Source of the DNA: Chrysopilus asiliformis
Taxonomy: Eukaryota > Arthropoda > Insecta > Diptera > Rhagionidae
Reading direction: 5' to 3'
DNA length: 64,000 nt
NCBI GenBank assembly: GCA_964034945.1
Contig: OZ035962.1
Location: 46,842,386-46,906,385, forward strand
The notes under the pieces are model-generated. The model was given only the letters and a program-made list of their open reading frames with translations, did not search any database and was not told the DNA's origin. This document shows positions 30,421 through 41,714 of this stretch, in pieces (positions within the stretch are counted from its first letter, which is position 1; the number at the start of each line of letters is the position of its first letter). The translations under genes and the position numbers were made by a program.

Positions 30421-30770
30421 GAGCTACCTGTCGTTTAATACTAAAGACACAACATCATTAGTATAAAAATTAAGTTTTAGATTTTTTTATTGGTTTAAAT
30501 CTGTATATAAGTGAAATTATTTCTTAATAAAACTTTTAAAACAAAATAATATTTTTAGCAGGCTGAAGCCTGTTGCTTTATTGAATGCTAATTACAAACT
30601 GAGCTGTTACAATTATCTTTACTCATGAATTAAACTAATTCTAGCAGTGGCAGATGCGTTGTCAGTTTTTTTCCTGGGAACCTCTGGTCTTGATATTTTC
30701 CACCGTAGGTGACATATGATGCGTTCGGATGTTATTTTTTTTGGTATTTCATTCGGTTGCTGGTGTTAAC
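30421..30770. other. Unassigned AT-rich DNA
   Basis: No coding sequence. 30560-30660 shows no repeat partner in the window. Confidence 0.4.
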
Positions 30771-31158
30771 CTATATAAAAATGGATGTTTGTTCGTTTGT
30801 TGGTTTGTTTGTTTGTTTGTTTGCGATTATAAAACTCAAAATCTACTGGACCGATGTTTACGCGGTTTTTCTCAAAATGATCTGTGTTGCCCGGAGCAGG
30901 TTTTTAGCTATGTTAGATTTTCAAAATTCGAAACGGACGGTCTTGTAAGGATAACGAAAATATCCTTTTTCCCATTTTTCCCGGAAAAATTGGCATCATA
31001 GGGATTTTGGAGTCGCTGATCACGAATCCGATAGTAGGTTTTCAAAGTTCGAAACGAAAGGTCCTGCAAGAATAACGCAAATATCATTTTCCCGCAAAAA
31101 TGACATTAGGAGAATTTCGGGGTTGCTGATCACGAATCCGGTGTTGGAATTTCATAAT
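30771..31158 (+). mobile_element. Helitron-A copy 1, 5' part
   Basis: It starts CTATATAAAAATGGATGTTTG with a GTTT repeat, then AACTCAAAATCTACTGGACC, GCGGTTTTTCTCAAAATGAT, and about one and a half of the roughly 120-bp units (GTCGCTGATCACGAATCC, TTCGAAACGGACGGTC). At 31158 it is interrupted by the LINE. Its remainder resumes at 37499 with more of the same units and then fades near 37690 without a clear CTAG end. Confidence 0.7.
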
Positions 31159-31329
31159 ATTTATTTATTTATTTCGTCATCAACAGGTTACAAAAATAGT
31201 ACCATCTGATTGAAAAAAAACATTTAACTAAGTATATATCGTGCATTGAGCTGAACAGTTTTAATTATTACAATATCTTAATGCTAATTTCAAAGATTTA
31301 AAATTAATATTAAAATCACATAAATGCTC

Positions 31330-33641
31330 AAAGGCCATAGAGGGATAAGGGAACAAAAAGTGCCCCCAGAGATAGAAGCTTGAAATTTTTTTCGTGAGTT
31401 GCCACCATTACAACAAATAATTTCCCAAAATTTCAGTCCAAAAAAACGGGTAGTTTTGGAGAAAAAAAATAAAATATGATTTTTTTGAAAAAATTCTAGC
31501 TCCGTAACGGGTTAACCGATTTTGATGAAACTTGTCGCAATTTTTTCGTTGAAAGTCATAGTTTTCAAAAAAAATTATAGCAAAAAAATTAAGTGTGAGG
31601 AACCGTTAGGAAAAAATATTTTTTGTTTTTAAAAAATTATAACGGTAACTTAACGGTTTTGCACTACTTTTATTTTTTTCTCAAAAACTCCTTAATCCCT
31701 TACCTACAAAACAAAAAAAATTACAGGGCAATCGGAGAGGTACTTCATATTCAAAAATAACAAAATGTGAAAGATGAATCAATTTGTGAACTAAAAAGTT
31801 TAGGTGAAGAGGTAAAGGAGGGCGAAAAAGGCGGATACTTAAAACCCATTATATCGGCATTATATCTGTGCTTTTATGACAAAGTCACTTAAGTCGACTT
31901 AAGCAAATTTCGAGTTATGTCAAGAATCGTGTTATGCTCTTAAAGAACTTTTTTTTTGTATTTTCGGTATGTTTCATAATAGATACAGAGATATTAAACC
32001 GCCTAAATAACTTAACCCTTTTTGTCGCCATGTTGCAGTTCTGCAACATACCTAAAAACCTCTCTTGTAAAAGGCCGAGAGATATTTAACGACGCTTTAA
32101 CGCATTGTTAGAATAGCGCAACGTTTCGTCTACTGAAAAAAACTTATTTGGTTGACAGCATATGCCATTATATGTGGATTGTTCTCAGTTGAAACTTTAT
32201 TTTGGTTGCGTTAGAATTCGGAATGCGCTTTTGAAAAAATCTTAGAAATTATTAAAAATCATTAAAAACAGTGATTGAAAAAAAATACGAAGAAATGAGT
32301 ATAATTTATCCATATATTTGAAAAAAAAACAATTGAAAAACATATGTAATTTAGTCAGAACAATGGAGTTTTGGTTCCTTGCATATATGCAACAAAAAAA
32401 TCACAAAAAAAATGCGTTTTTTTGCTGAACAAATAATGTTTTTTTATGCAAAACGAAGCCAAAAATCTAAATTTGCTTCAAAACTAACATGTTGCGCTAC
32501 AAAGGGTTAAGTAGAGTTTTGATACCCAATGGTTTTCGAAAAATATTTTAGGTATATATTAGTTATTTTGTACATAGTTAGCTTCTAAAAGTAATTCTGG
32601 TAAAAAAAACTTATGTCAAAAATTTCCCGCAAAAAAAACCGTCTAACTGTAATTTTTCGTTTTGACAAAACTTCTTAAGTCGAGATTATGGTTTTTACCA
32701 AATTAAGAATTCTTACAAGCTTACTCCTAAGTTTACATATGATGATTTCGAAAGGTTATTGAAACATAAAATCTTTTTCGTAAAACAACTTAAGTCGACA
32801 TTATACAACGTTTTGGTATTTCATCTTTTTGGTAAAAACCTTTATGTCACATAAGTTTTTTGTGGATTTGAATTAATTGTATTTTTTAATAAGTCAAAAG
32901 AACTTTTTTATAATTTTAATAGTATCGCTTTTTTAAAACAAGATATGCTATGGATGAAATACGGAGCTCCCATTTGGCTATCGAATGGTATACTTCACAT
33001 GTGTTAAATACTTATAGTTTTTTTCAGAATTTTATTTTACTCTTAAAATCGCTCTCTTGAAAAATGCCGATTTTCGACTTAAGTGACTTTGTCATAAAAG
33101 CACAGATATAATGCCGATATAATGGGTTTTAAGTATCCGCCTTTTTCGCCCTCCTTTACCTCTTCACCTAAACTTTTTAGTTCACAAATTGATTCATCTT
33201 TCACATTTTGTTATTTTTGAATATGAAGTACCTCTCCGATTGCCCTGTAATTTTTTTTGTTTTGTAGGTAAGGGATTAAGGAGTTTTTGAGAAAAAAATA
33301 AAAGTAGTGCAAAACCGTTAAGTTACCGTTATAATTTTTTAAAAACAAAAAATATTTTTTCCTAACGGTTCCTCACACTTAATTTTTTTGCTATAATTTT
33401 TTTTGAAAACTATGACTTTCAACGAAAAAATTGCGACAAGTTTCATCAAAATCGGTTAACCCGTTACGGAGCTAGAATTTTTTCAAAAAAATCATATTTT
33501 ATTTTTTTTCTCCAAAACTACCCGTTTTTTTGGACTGAAATTTTGGGAAATTATTTGTTGTAATGGTGGCAACTTACGAAAAAAATTTCAAGCTTCTATC
33601 TCTGGGGGCACTTTTTGTTCCCTTATCCCTCTATGGCCTTT
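31330..33641. mobile_element. Fold-back element with 568-bp inverted repeats
   Basis: The left arm 31330-31897 and right arm 33074-33641 are reverse complements of equal length (568 bp); I found only about one mismatch (31396 versus 33575 region). Ends are AAAGGCCATAGAGGG. The 1.2-kb centre is AT-rich, carries several copies of CTTAAGTCGA and no ORF, and is itself hit by the MITE at 32026-32506. No clear target duplication was found, so the superfamily is open (long-TIR MITE or Foldback type). Confidence 0.88.
32026..32506. mobile_element. piggyBac-type MITE 3 (481 bp)
   Basis: Flanked by TTAA (32022-32025, 32507-32510). Ends are CCCTTTTTGTCGCCATGTTG and, reversed, CCCTTTGTAGCGCAACATGT. A subterminal palindrome ATGTTGCAG-TT-CTGCAACAT follows the left end. 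It is non-coding and lies in the centre of the fold-back element. Confidence 0.83.
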
Positions 33642-33677
33642 AGTGTATAAAACTGACATAGATGTCACTGGTTCATT

Positions 33678-34612
33678 TCAGTTAGTGACATGGTGATTAA
33701 CATAAAAAAAGTTAGAGTGACGAAGAACACGTGCACGAGTACTAACATTTAAAGTACCAAGTAGATTTGGAACATCTATTTCGCCCGATAATATTTGGGC
33801 AGCAAGCAAGACACCTTGATTTTGACGCCTAGATTCTAAAGAATTCATATTCAACAGTATAAGTCTATCAGAATAAGGAGAAAGACGTTTATTGTCCTGC
33901 CATGGTAATGACCTTAAGGCAAATCGAAGGAAACGCTTTTGGACATTTTCAATACGTTGAATGTGGCAGGCGTAAAAGGGCATCCAGACAACACAGCGGT
34001 ACTCCAATATTGGACGAACAAATGCTGAGTAGAGAACCTTCAACACGAAAGGATCATTGAATTCCTTGGAAAAACGCTTCACGAAACCTAATGGCAGTTG
34101 AAATCTAATCTTGAGTCAAGAGTAACACTCAAGTCACATATTTCGGAAACTCTTAAGACAACGGTCTCATTCAGCTTATAGGGAAAAGCAATGGAATCAC
34201 GCTTTCTACAAAATGTAATGCAACGACACTTGTCAATATTTAATTTAAGATCATTCTTTGAGCACCAAGTGTTAAACGTATCAATGTCTATTTGAAGCAG
34301 CGCGCAGTCGTGAAAGGAGCGAATAATTTTATAAATTTTTAAATCGTCGGCGTAGCCCAATGCTGTTGAATTGGATAATAAACTGAACACGTCATTTATG
34401 AAAATATTAAATAATAGAGGACCCAGGTGACTACCTTGCGGAACACCACTCCCGACGCCTACTACGTCCGAGAAACAATTACAATATTAAACACGAAAAG
34501 AACGATCTGAGAGACACGAATGAATCCACTCAACAATAATAGGTTGAAAACCTAGATGTAATAGTTTGAAAATTAATATCCTATGATTGACTCTGTCGAA
34601 AGCTTTAGAGAA
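33678..34612 (-). pseudogene. LINE reverse transcriptase, palm to thumb
   Basis: From 34612 downward: SKAFDRVNHRILIFKLLHLG, then a stop near 34485, VGSGVPQGSHLGPLLFNIFI, LGYADDLKIYK (YADD catalytic box), a frame change near 34090, then VLYSAFVRPILEYRCVVWMP and RIENVQKRFLRFALRSLPW, which is the C-terminal domain shared by CR1, Jockey and related LINEs. The preceding fingers segment is at 37328-37498, beyond the Helitron. Confidence 0.82.
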
Positions 34613-37327
34613 TCTTTATATATAAAAATGAATCGTGGTCCGTTTGACTATCCATAACTCGGCTGAATATAATTCGATTTGCATGGGGTTTTTTTTGTTG
34701 GATTCGTATTGCAACATATAAAAACACAACGGAGCCGAAAATTGGAAATTTCTACCGGAAAAGTCGGAAAATTTTGGAAAAACGAAATTGCATACTTTCA
34801 GGGGAGCGGTTTTCTGGCTTGCACTTTCAGTAATTCCAAATCAAAAATCTCGAATCTTTTTTCGTTTTGTTGGAAAAGTCGAGAAAAATTTTGGGGAAAA
34901 GTGGGAATATCGGAAAAATTGAAATTTGCATATTGTATGGGATTATGGTATGGAAGGAGAAAAAATTGTATTTGGAACTGAAAAACGGATAATTTTGTCC
35001 TTCGCGATAACTTTATCGCCAACAGATGGTGTTACGCTCTCAGACTCACATTTGACAGCTGAGAAATAATTCGCTCTTTCCTCATTGATGATCGATGCGA
35101 AGCGGTTGTTTATCCATATAGTGCGCAAATTATCGCTGTTTTTCCCACTTTTAAATCGTCGAAAGTATTTTATTTTGTGTACAACGAAGTGAATCAAGGA
35201 ATTTACTCAGTGACCACGTGAACGTAAATGGATTGGTGTTGAATTTTGTGATTTTTTCCAGAACATAGTGATTTCCAAAAGTGAGGTTAGCGGCACATCG
35301 AATCTGGACTTGCATCAACACAAATTTCCTTTATTCATCCACTGCTTTTGTGCAATTTGATAATTTAAATTATTCATTTTATAGAGAACGAATTTAAATA
35401 ATGTATTTTCTCACCGACCAATTCGTTTATTTAAAAAAATCTATTTGTATGGGAGAGGGAGTTAGGAGTGGTCCAACTGAATAGATAAGTTGTATAAAAT
35501 CATATTCTAAACACATTTCGTCGTTATAAACTTTTCGATACGATGCACCGTTTTCGAGAAAATAAGGAAAAAGTATTCAATGGGTATCGGGGAGGGGAAA
35601 GAGGTAGTCTAACTGAATTTTGATGTATAGATAAGTTATGTAAAATCATATTCAAAACATAACAAAAGCTATAATTGCCAATCTGGCGATCATTGGAGAC
35701 CCGTATGGTGATATTCGTATCAAAATTCGAACAATTGTATGAAAATTCCTCTTTGAAGTAAAACTTTTCAATAAGATTTTTTAAAATTTATTCCAATCGG
35801 ATTTTGATGTATGGGAGTTTTATGTAGAATCATATTCTAAAAAACTTTTGTTCTTGGACTTTTTTGATAAGATGCACCGTTTTTGAGATATTCGCAAAAA
35901 TCGGTTTCGTTCGTATGGGGGGTACCCCACCTAATGGTCCATTTTTGCCCAATAACGAACTTAGCCTTGCATTTTACGAAAAACGGACCTGTGCAAAATT
36001 TCAAGTCTGTAGCTCAATCCGTGCGCCCGCAATCCGCGCCACAGACAGACGGACGGACATGCAAAATTCAATTTTTTTTATCATTCTAAACACACTGGTG
36101 TAATTCATTTTTGTGTGTGATGACGGGATCTTGGCGTTACAAACGGTAAGGCAAAGTTAATATACCCTTTGGTTTCACCATACGGGTATAAAAAACATTT
36201 TAGCTTTATAAATTTGTCAATGCGATTCACCGTTTTCGAGAAAATTGCGAAAAAAGTTTCATTTATATGGAGAAGGGAATGGTCCGATTTTGCCAGTTCA
36301 AGAACTTAGCATTGCCATTTACGAGAAACGCAACTGAAAATATTTCAAATCTCTAGATCAATCCTTCCGAAAGTTATGATATTCACGGATATATAGACGG
36401 ACAGACGACAGACGGGCAGACAGACGGTCGGACATGCTAAAATTAAAATCTTTTGTCATTCCAAACACCCTGGTGTAGTTCATTTTTGTGTCCAGCGATT
36501 GGTTTGGTTTGATACACATATAGTGTGGAGGTCCCCAATCTGGAATGCAGCAACAAACTTATTGGGGTGCGGAACGTTTTTTATTTATTTGTGAGATAGA
36601 GTTATACATTTTTTTGATTTGTGAGATGGAGTAACGTATAAACTCAAGAACTACTGCACCAACATAGACTATGTATCATGACCACGATTTATAGTTAGGT
36701 GTGGTCGCGGTATCGGCTCCCCTTTCACCCCCTCGCCTGTTATCTTCTGAACCACTGAAGGGATTTGAATACGGTTTTCAGTGTTGGACAGGTCAATCAT
36801 AAAAGAAATTTTCATCCACTCAAACTACTCCGCTCTACATGGTGCGAGCCCCCTCTCCTGCTATCTACTAAACTACAGAACGGATTTTTATACAATTTTT
36901 AGTGTTGGATAGGTTATCTGTCAGGGTAAATTTTCGACCAATCCCCTCCTCAGCTATCTCTGAAACTATTTTATGGTTGTTCAACATATGTTACAACATA
37001 AATGCAAAAATCTTAAGTGTCTGGCAATAAGGGAATTCGCTCTATTCCCTTTCTCCCAAGCAGATGGAAAAAATATTTGCAATTTTCTGCGTCATTGTGC
37101 GTCAAACCAAAAAAAATATGAACAGAAAATTGGAAAAAATATGGAAAAAATATTTGCAATTTTCTGCGTCATTGTGCGTCAAACCAAAAAAAATATGAAC
37201 AGAAAATTGTTTGAAATATAATTACTGCATAATTTTTCTATACATCAAAATACTTTTGAAAAAAAAGGATTTTTTCATATTCAAAAATTTATTACTACCC
37301 GGGCAACGCCGGGTTCTTTCAAGCTAG
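34613..37327 (+). mobile_element. Helitron-B copy 1, non-autonomous
   Basis: It begins TCTTTATATATAAAAATGAA and ends with hairpin ACCCGGGCAACGCCGGGT, then TCTTTCAAG and CTAG. This is the full Helitron signature (5' TC, 3' hairpin about 10 nt before CTRR). The host bases are A (34612) and T (37328), and the LINE RT codons read on without a duplication. It contains the DINE-like copy 6 (35658-36190), a 74-bp tandem duplication near 37060-37205 and no Rep/helicase gene. Its 100-codon ORF (34679-34981) is mirrored in copy 2 but looks non-coding. Confidence 0.9.
35658..36190 (-). mobile_element. DINE-1/Helentron-like element, copy 6
   Basis: It runs from CATAACAAAAGCTATAATTG to ACGGGTATA, with a very short GACA/GACG tract (36041-36057). 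Helitron-B copy 2 has the matching empty site near 38800-38830, so the insertion is defined on both sides. Confidence 0.83.
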
Positions 37328-37498
37328 TTCAGTATATAAACAATCCGTTTGGAAGCCATTTTCCATACCATTGAGGGCATCACTGGTAAATTGAACTAGT
37401 TGGGTAGCCCTGGAACGAGTTTTCATAAAACCAAATTGGTTAAAGGACAATATAGATATACAGTTGAAAGTCAGAACCTCATTCACTAGAGCCTCGAA
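37328..37498 (-). pseudogene. LINE reverse transcriptase, fingers fragment
   Basis: It encodes SFNQFGFMKTRSRATQLVQF, then a short segment ending DCLYTE, the conserved block just before the first catalytic motif of LINE RT. It is the part of the LINE upstream of the Helitron-B insertion. Nothing of the endonuclease is left, so the LINE was truncated here on insertion. Confidence 0.78.
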
Positions 37499-37723
37499 CA
37501 TAATTCGAAACAGAAGGTCTTGTCAGGATAACGCAAATATCCTTTTTCCCATTTTTCCCCGGAAAAATTGGCAGTATGGGGTTTTTGGGGTCGCTGATTA
37601 CGAATCCGGTGTTTCAGTTTCAACAACTCTAACGAAAGGTCTTGCAAGGATTACGTTGATTTTTAAGTTTTTCAAGTTGGTTTTTTCTAAATCTATATTA
37701 TATAAAAAAAATGGATGTTGGTA

Positions 37724-40096
37724 TCTATATATAAAATAACTAGCTTGAAAGAACCCGGCGTTGCCCGGGTAGTAATAAATTTTTGAATATGAAAAAATCC
37801 TTTTTTTTTCAAAAGTATTTTGATGTATAGAAAAATTATGCAGTAATTATATTTCAAACAATTTTTTGTTCATAATTTTTTTGGTTTTACGCACTGTTTT
37901 CAAGAAAATTGCAAATATTTTGTCCATCTGCTTGGGAGAAAGGGAATAGAGCGAATTCCCTTATTGCCAGACACTTAAGATTTTTGCATTTATGTTGTAA
38001 CATATGTTGAACAACCATAAAATAGTTTCAGAGCTAGCTGAGAAGGGGATTGGTCGAAAATTTACCCTGACAGATATCCAACATTAAAAATTGTATAAAA
38101 ATCCGTTCTGTAGTTTAGTAGATAGTAGGAGAGGGGGCTCACACCATGTAGAGCGGAGTAGTTTGAGTGGATGAAAATATCTTTTATGATTGACCTGCCC
38201 AACACTGAAAACCGTATTCAAATCCCTTCAGTGGTTCAGAAGATAATAGGCGAGGGGGTGAAAGGGGAGCCGATACCGCGACCACACCTAACTATAAACC
38301 GTGGTCATGATACATAGTCTATGTTGGTGCAGTAGTTCTTGAGTTTATACGGTACTCCATCTCACAAATCAAAAAAATTTATAACTCTATCTCACAAATA
38401 AAAAAAAACGCTTCCGCAGTTTGTTGCTGCACTCCAGATTGGGGACCTCCACACTATATGACAATCATATTGAAGTATATTAGATTTAGTTGTAACGTAT
38501 CAAACCAATCGCTGGACAGAAAAATAAACTATACCAGGGTGTTTGGGATGACAAAAGATTTTGATTTTGGCATGTCAGATCGTCTGTCTATCTGTCGTCT
38601 GTCCGTCTATATATCCGTGAATATCATAACTTTCGGAAAGATTAAGCTAGAGATTTGAAATATTTACAGTTGCTTTTTTCGTAAATGGCAATGATAAGTT
38701 CTTGAACTGGCAAAATCGGACCATTCCCTTCTCCATATAAATGAGACTTTTTTCGCAATTTTCTCGAAAACGGTGAATCGCATTGAAAAATTTATAAAGC
38801 TCAAATGTGTTTTGAATATGATTTTACATAACTTATCTATACATCAAAATTTAGTTAGACTACCTCTTTCCCCTCCCCGATACAAATTTTCTTTATTTTC
38901 TCGAAAACTGTGCATCGTATCGAAAAGTTATAAAAATATTTGTTTAGAATATGATTTTATACAACTTATCTATTCAGTTGGACCACTCCTACCTCCCTCT
39001 CCCATACAAATAGATTTTTTTTAAATAAACGAATTGGTCGGTGACAAAATACCTTATTTAAATTCGTTCTCCAAAAAATGAATAACTTAAATTATCAAAT
39101 CGTTCAACACCAATTCATTTAATTTTACTTGGTCACTGAGTAAATACCTTGATTCACTTCGTTGTACACAAAATAAAATACTTTCGACGATTTAAAAGTG
39201 GGAAAAACAGTGATAATTTGCGCACTATATCGATAAACAACCGCTTCGCATCGATCATCAATAAGGAAAGGGCGAATATATTTCTCAGTTGTCAAACGCG
39301 AGTCTGAGAGCGTGACGCCATCTGTTGGCGATAAAATTATTGTGAGGTACAAAATTTTCCGTTTTTCAATTCCAAATACAATATTTTCTCCTTCCATACC
39401 AAAATCCCATACAAAATGCAAATTTCAATTTTTCCGATATTCCCGTTTTTCCCCAAAATTTTTCTCGACTTTTCCAACAAAACGAAAAAAGATTCGAGAT
39501 TTTTGATTTGGAATTACTGAAAGTGCAAACCAGAAAACCGCTCCCCTGAAAGTATGCAATTTCGGTTTTCCAAAATTTTCCAACTTTTCCGGTAGAAATT
39601 TCCAATTTTCGGCTCCGTTGTGTTTTTATATGTTGCAATACGAATCCAACAAAAAAAACCCCATGCAAATCGGATTATATTCAGCCGAGTTATGGATAGT
39701 CAAACGGACCACGATTCATTTTTATATATAAAGATAAATGTTTGTTTGACTCTCTGTTTGAGATTACAAAACTCTAAACATACTGAACCGATTTTTACGC
39801 GGTTTTTTGCAAAATGATCTGCGTTGCCAGGAGCAGGTTTTTAGCTATGTTAGATATTTGAAATTCGAAACAGATGGGCCTGTAAGGATAACGCAAATGT
39901 TATTTTTCTTATTTTTCTCGCAAAAACTGGCTTCGGGAGGTTTTCATGGTTGCTTATCACGAATCTGGTGTTGGAAGTTCAAAATTCGAAACGGAAGATC
40001 CTGTAAGGATAACGTTTTTTTTAAAGATTTTAAGTTATTTATGGAATTCTAAAATTAATACAAAAAACTTTAAGCTGGCAACGAAGGGTCTGCTAG
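37724..40096 (+). mobile_element. Helitron-A copy 2
   Basis: It begins TCTATATATAAAAT at 37724 after A, is interrupted at 37740-39734 by Helitron-B copy 2, and resumes TAAATGTTTGTTTGACTCTC. It then has the family body (CAAAATGATCTGCGTTGCCA, GAAATTCGAAACAGATGGGC) and ends GGCAACGAAGGGTCTGCTAG, followed by T (40097). It is preceded by another partial Helitron-A start at 37692. Confidence 0.72.
37740..39734 (-). mobile_element. Helitron-B copy 2, inverted, non-autonomous
   Basis: On the minus strand it begins TCTTTATATATAAAAATGAA (39734 downward) and ends hairpin, TCTTTCAAG, CTAG at 37743-37740. The host bases on the plus strand are A (37739) and T (39735). It is the same family as 34613-37327 in opposite orientation, 412 bp away, with 3' ends facing. 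It lacks the DINE insertion and the 74-bp duplication but has about 30 bp extra near 38460-38490. Confidence 0.9.
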
Positions 40097-40970
40097 TAAT
40101 GTATAAACTATCCAAAAATAATAATCAAAAGCAATTTTGGGTGAAAAGCAACTAAAAATATTTTTTTAGCTGATTTTCGTAAGTGCCTTGAAGCGCTCGT
40201 AAATGCGTCATGAAATATTAAACGCGTTTTTCCCGAAACTATGTTTTTCAAACTTGCGTTGTCAGAAACTCAGTCAATTTTCATCGGATTTACTTGAAAT
40301 TTTAATAGGGTTTTTAAGATTGATAAAAAATTATATTTGTGATAAACAATTTAAGGTTGATTTTTTGCCCAAAAAAAACAAAAAAAAAATTAAAATTGAT
40401 GCCAATTTGTGAATTAAAAAAAAAATTAAAATCCTGTGTACTTCCACAGAAAAACTTCTGTAGTTTAAGAAAAAGTTTTATTTTTGCTCTAGGTGGCGTA
40501 CGAGTGCTGAAACCGACTACGCCATTTACCGCTTCGGAAAAAATATACTTTCAAGTAATATAGTGCCACGCCGCCATTTTGCACCAAAAATTGAAAAAAA
40601 ATTTTTTTGTATACCTCAATGCATGTGTAATTAAGTCTCAAAATTTCATTTTAATCCATTCGTTAGTAATCGAAAAAAAAATCCCAAAAAAAGGTTTATT
40701 TTTCAGCGCGCCTCCTGGGTAGTATATCCCCTTAATACACATGTTATATTGTATAGTAGATTGGTCCACAAAAATATCCAATGATGTTGAATTATTTTAT
40801 AGGAAGAGACAAAGTTTGTCCACGGAAAATGTTTGTGTGTTGTATGGGCATCGAATCGTAATACCAAGGTCATTGCAAAATAAAATTAGTGCGAATAAAA
40901 ATGCTGGCTAGGTCGGATGTGTGGCGGCGTTCACTAGATTGTTATATAAATCAGTTCGTAAACAAGTGTA
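40097..40970. other. Unassigned DNA between Helitrons
   Basis: No gene recognised. Poly-A/T runs at 40370-40440. 40540-40760 has a motif run ending CGCGCCTCCTGGGTAGTATA, followed by TCCCCTTAA, that looks like an element terminus, but no partner end was found. Confidence 0.4.
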
Positions 40971-41714
40971 TCTATATATATAAAAATGGATGTTTGTCTG
41001 TCTGTCTGTCCGTTTGAGATTACAAAACTCAAAAACTACTGGACCGATTTTTACGCGGTTTTTTGCAAAATGATCTGTGTTGCCAGGAGCAGGTTTTTAG
41101 CTATGTAGATTTTTAAAATTCGAAACGGCAGGTCCTGTAAGGATAATGAAAATATCCTTTTTCCCATTTTTCCCCGGAAAAATTTGCATTATAAGGTTTT
41201 TGGGGTCGCTGATCACGAATCCGGTATTAGATTTTCAAAATTCGAAACGGAAGGTCCTGTAAGGATAATGAAAATATCCTTTTTTCCATTTTTACCGGGG
41301 CAAATCGGCATTATGGGGTTTTTGGGATCGCTGATCACGAATTCGGTATTAGATTTTCAAAGTTCGAAACAGAAGGTCCTGTAAGGATACCGCAAATATC
41401 CTTTTTCCAGTTTTTCCTGAGAAAAATTTGCATTATACGGTTTTTCGGGTCGCTGATCACGAATCCGGTATTAGATTTTCAAAATTCGAAACGGAGGGTC
41501 CTGAAAGGATAACACAAATATCCTTTTTCCCATTTTTCCCCGGAAAAATTGGCATTATGTTTGGGATCGCTGATTACGAATCCAATATTAGATTTTCAAA
41601 ATTCGAAACGGAAGGTCCTGTAGGTAGGTAGGTAGGTTAGAGTGGCGGTCTTCCGACCCACTTAGACCAATGAGGTCCATTGTGATACCACATATATATT
41701 TATTTATTTCTTCT

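Larger units (their letters stand above)
31159..37498 (-). mobile_element. CR1/Jockey-like LINE, 5'-truncated, with two inserts
   Basis: A minus-strand LINE flanked by the 6-bp repeat CATAAT (31153-31158 and 37499-37504). The 3' tail is A/T-rich (complement of 31159-31180). RT codons occupy 37498-37328, then 34612-33678. Two inserts interrupt it: a Helitron (34613-37327) inside the RT and a fold-back element (31330-33641) in the 3' UTR. It lies inside Helitron-A copy 1. It carries a stop near 34485. Confidence 0.82.

Noticed and set aside
34679..34981. 100-codon ORF repeated as 39366-39668 with nearly the same product
   Set aside because: It looks conserved only because both lie in copies of Helitron-B; composition is low-complexity, there is no known domain, and overlapping frames on the other strand are equally open.
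41623..41645. GGTAGGTAGGTAGG run as possible telomeric repeat
   Set aside because: It is the 3' tail microsatellite of the LOA-like LINE at its insertion site; only four units, not TTAGG.
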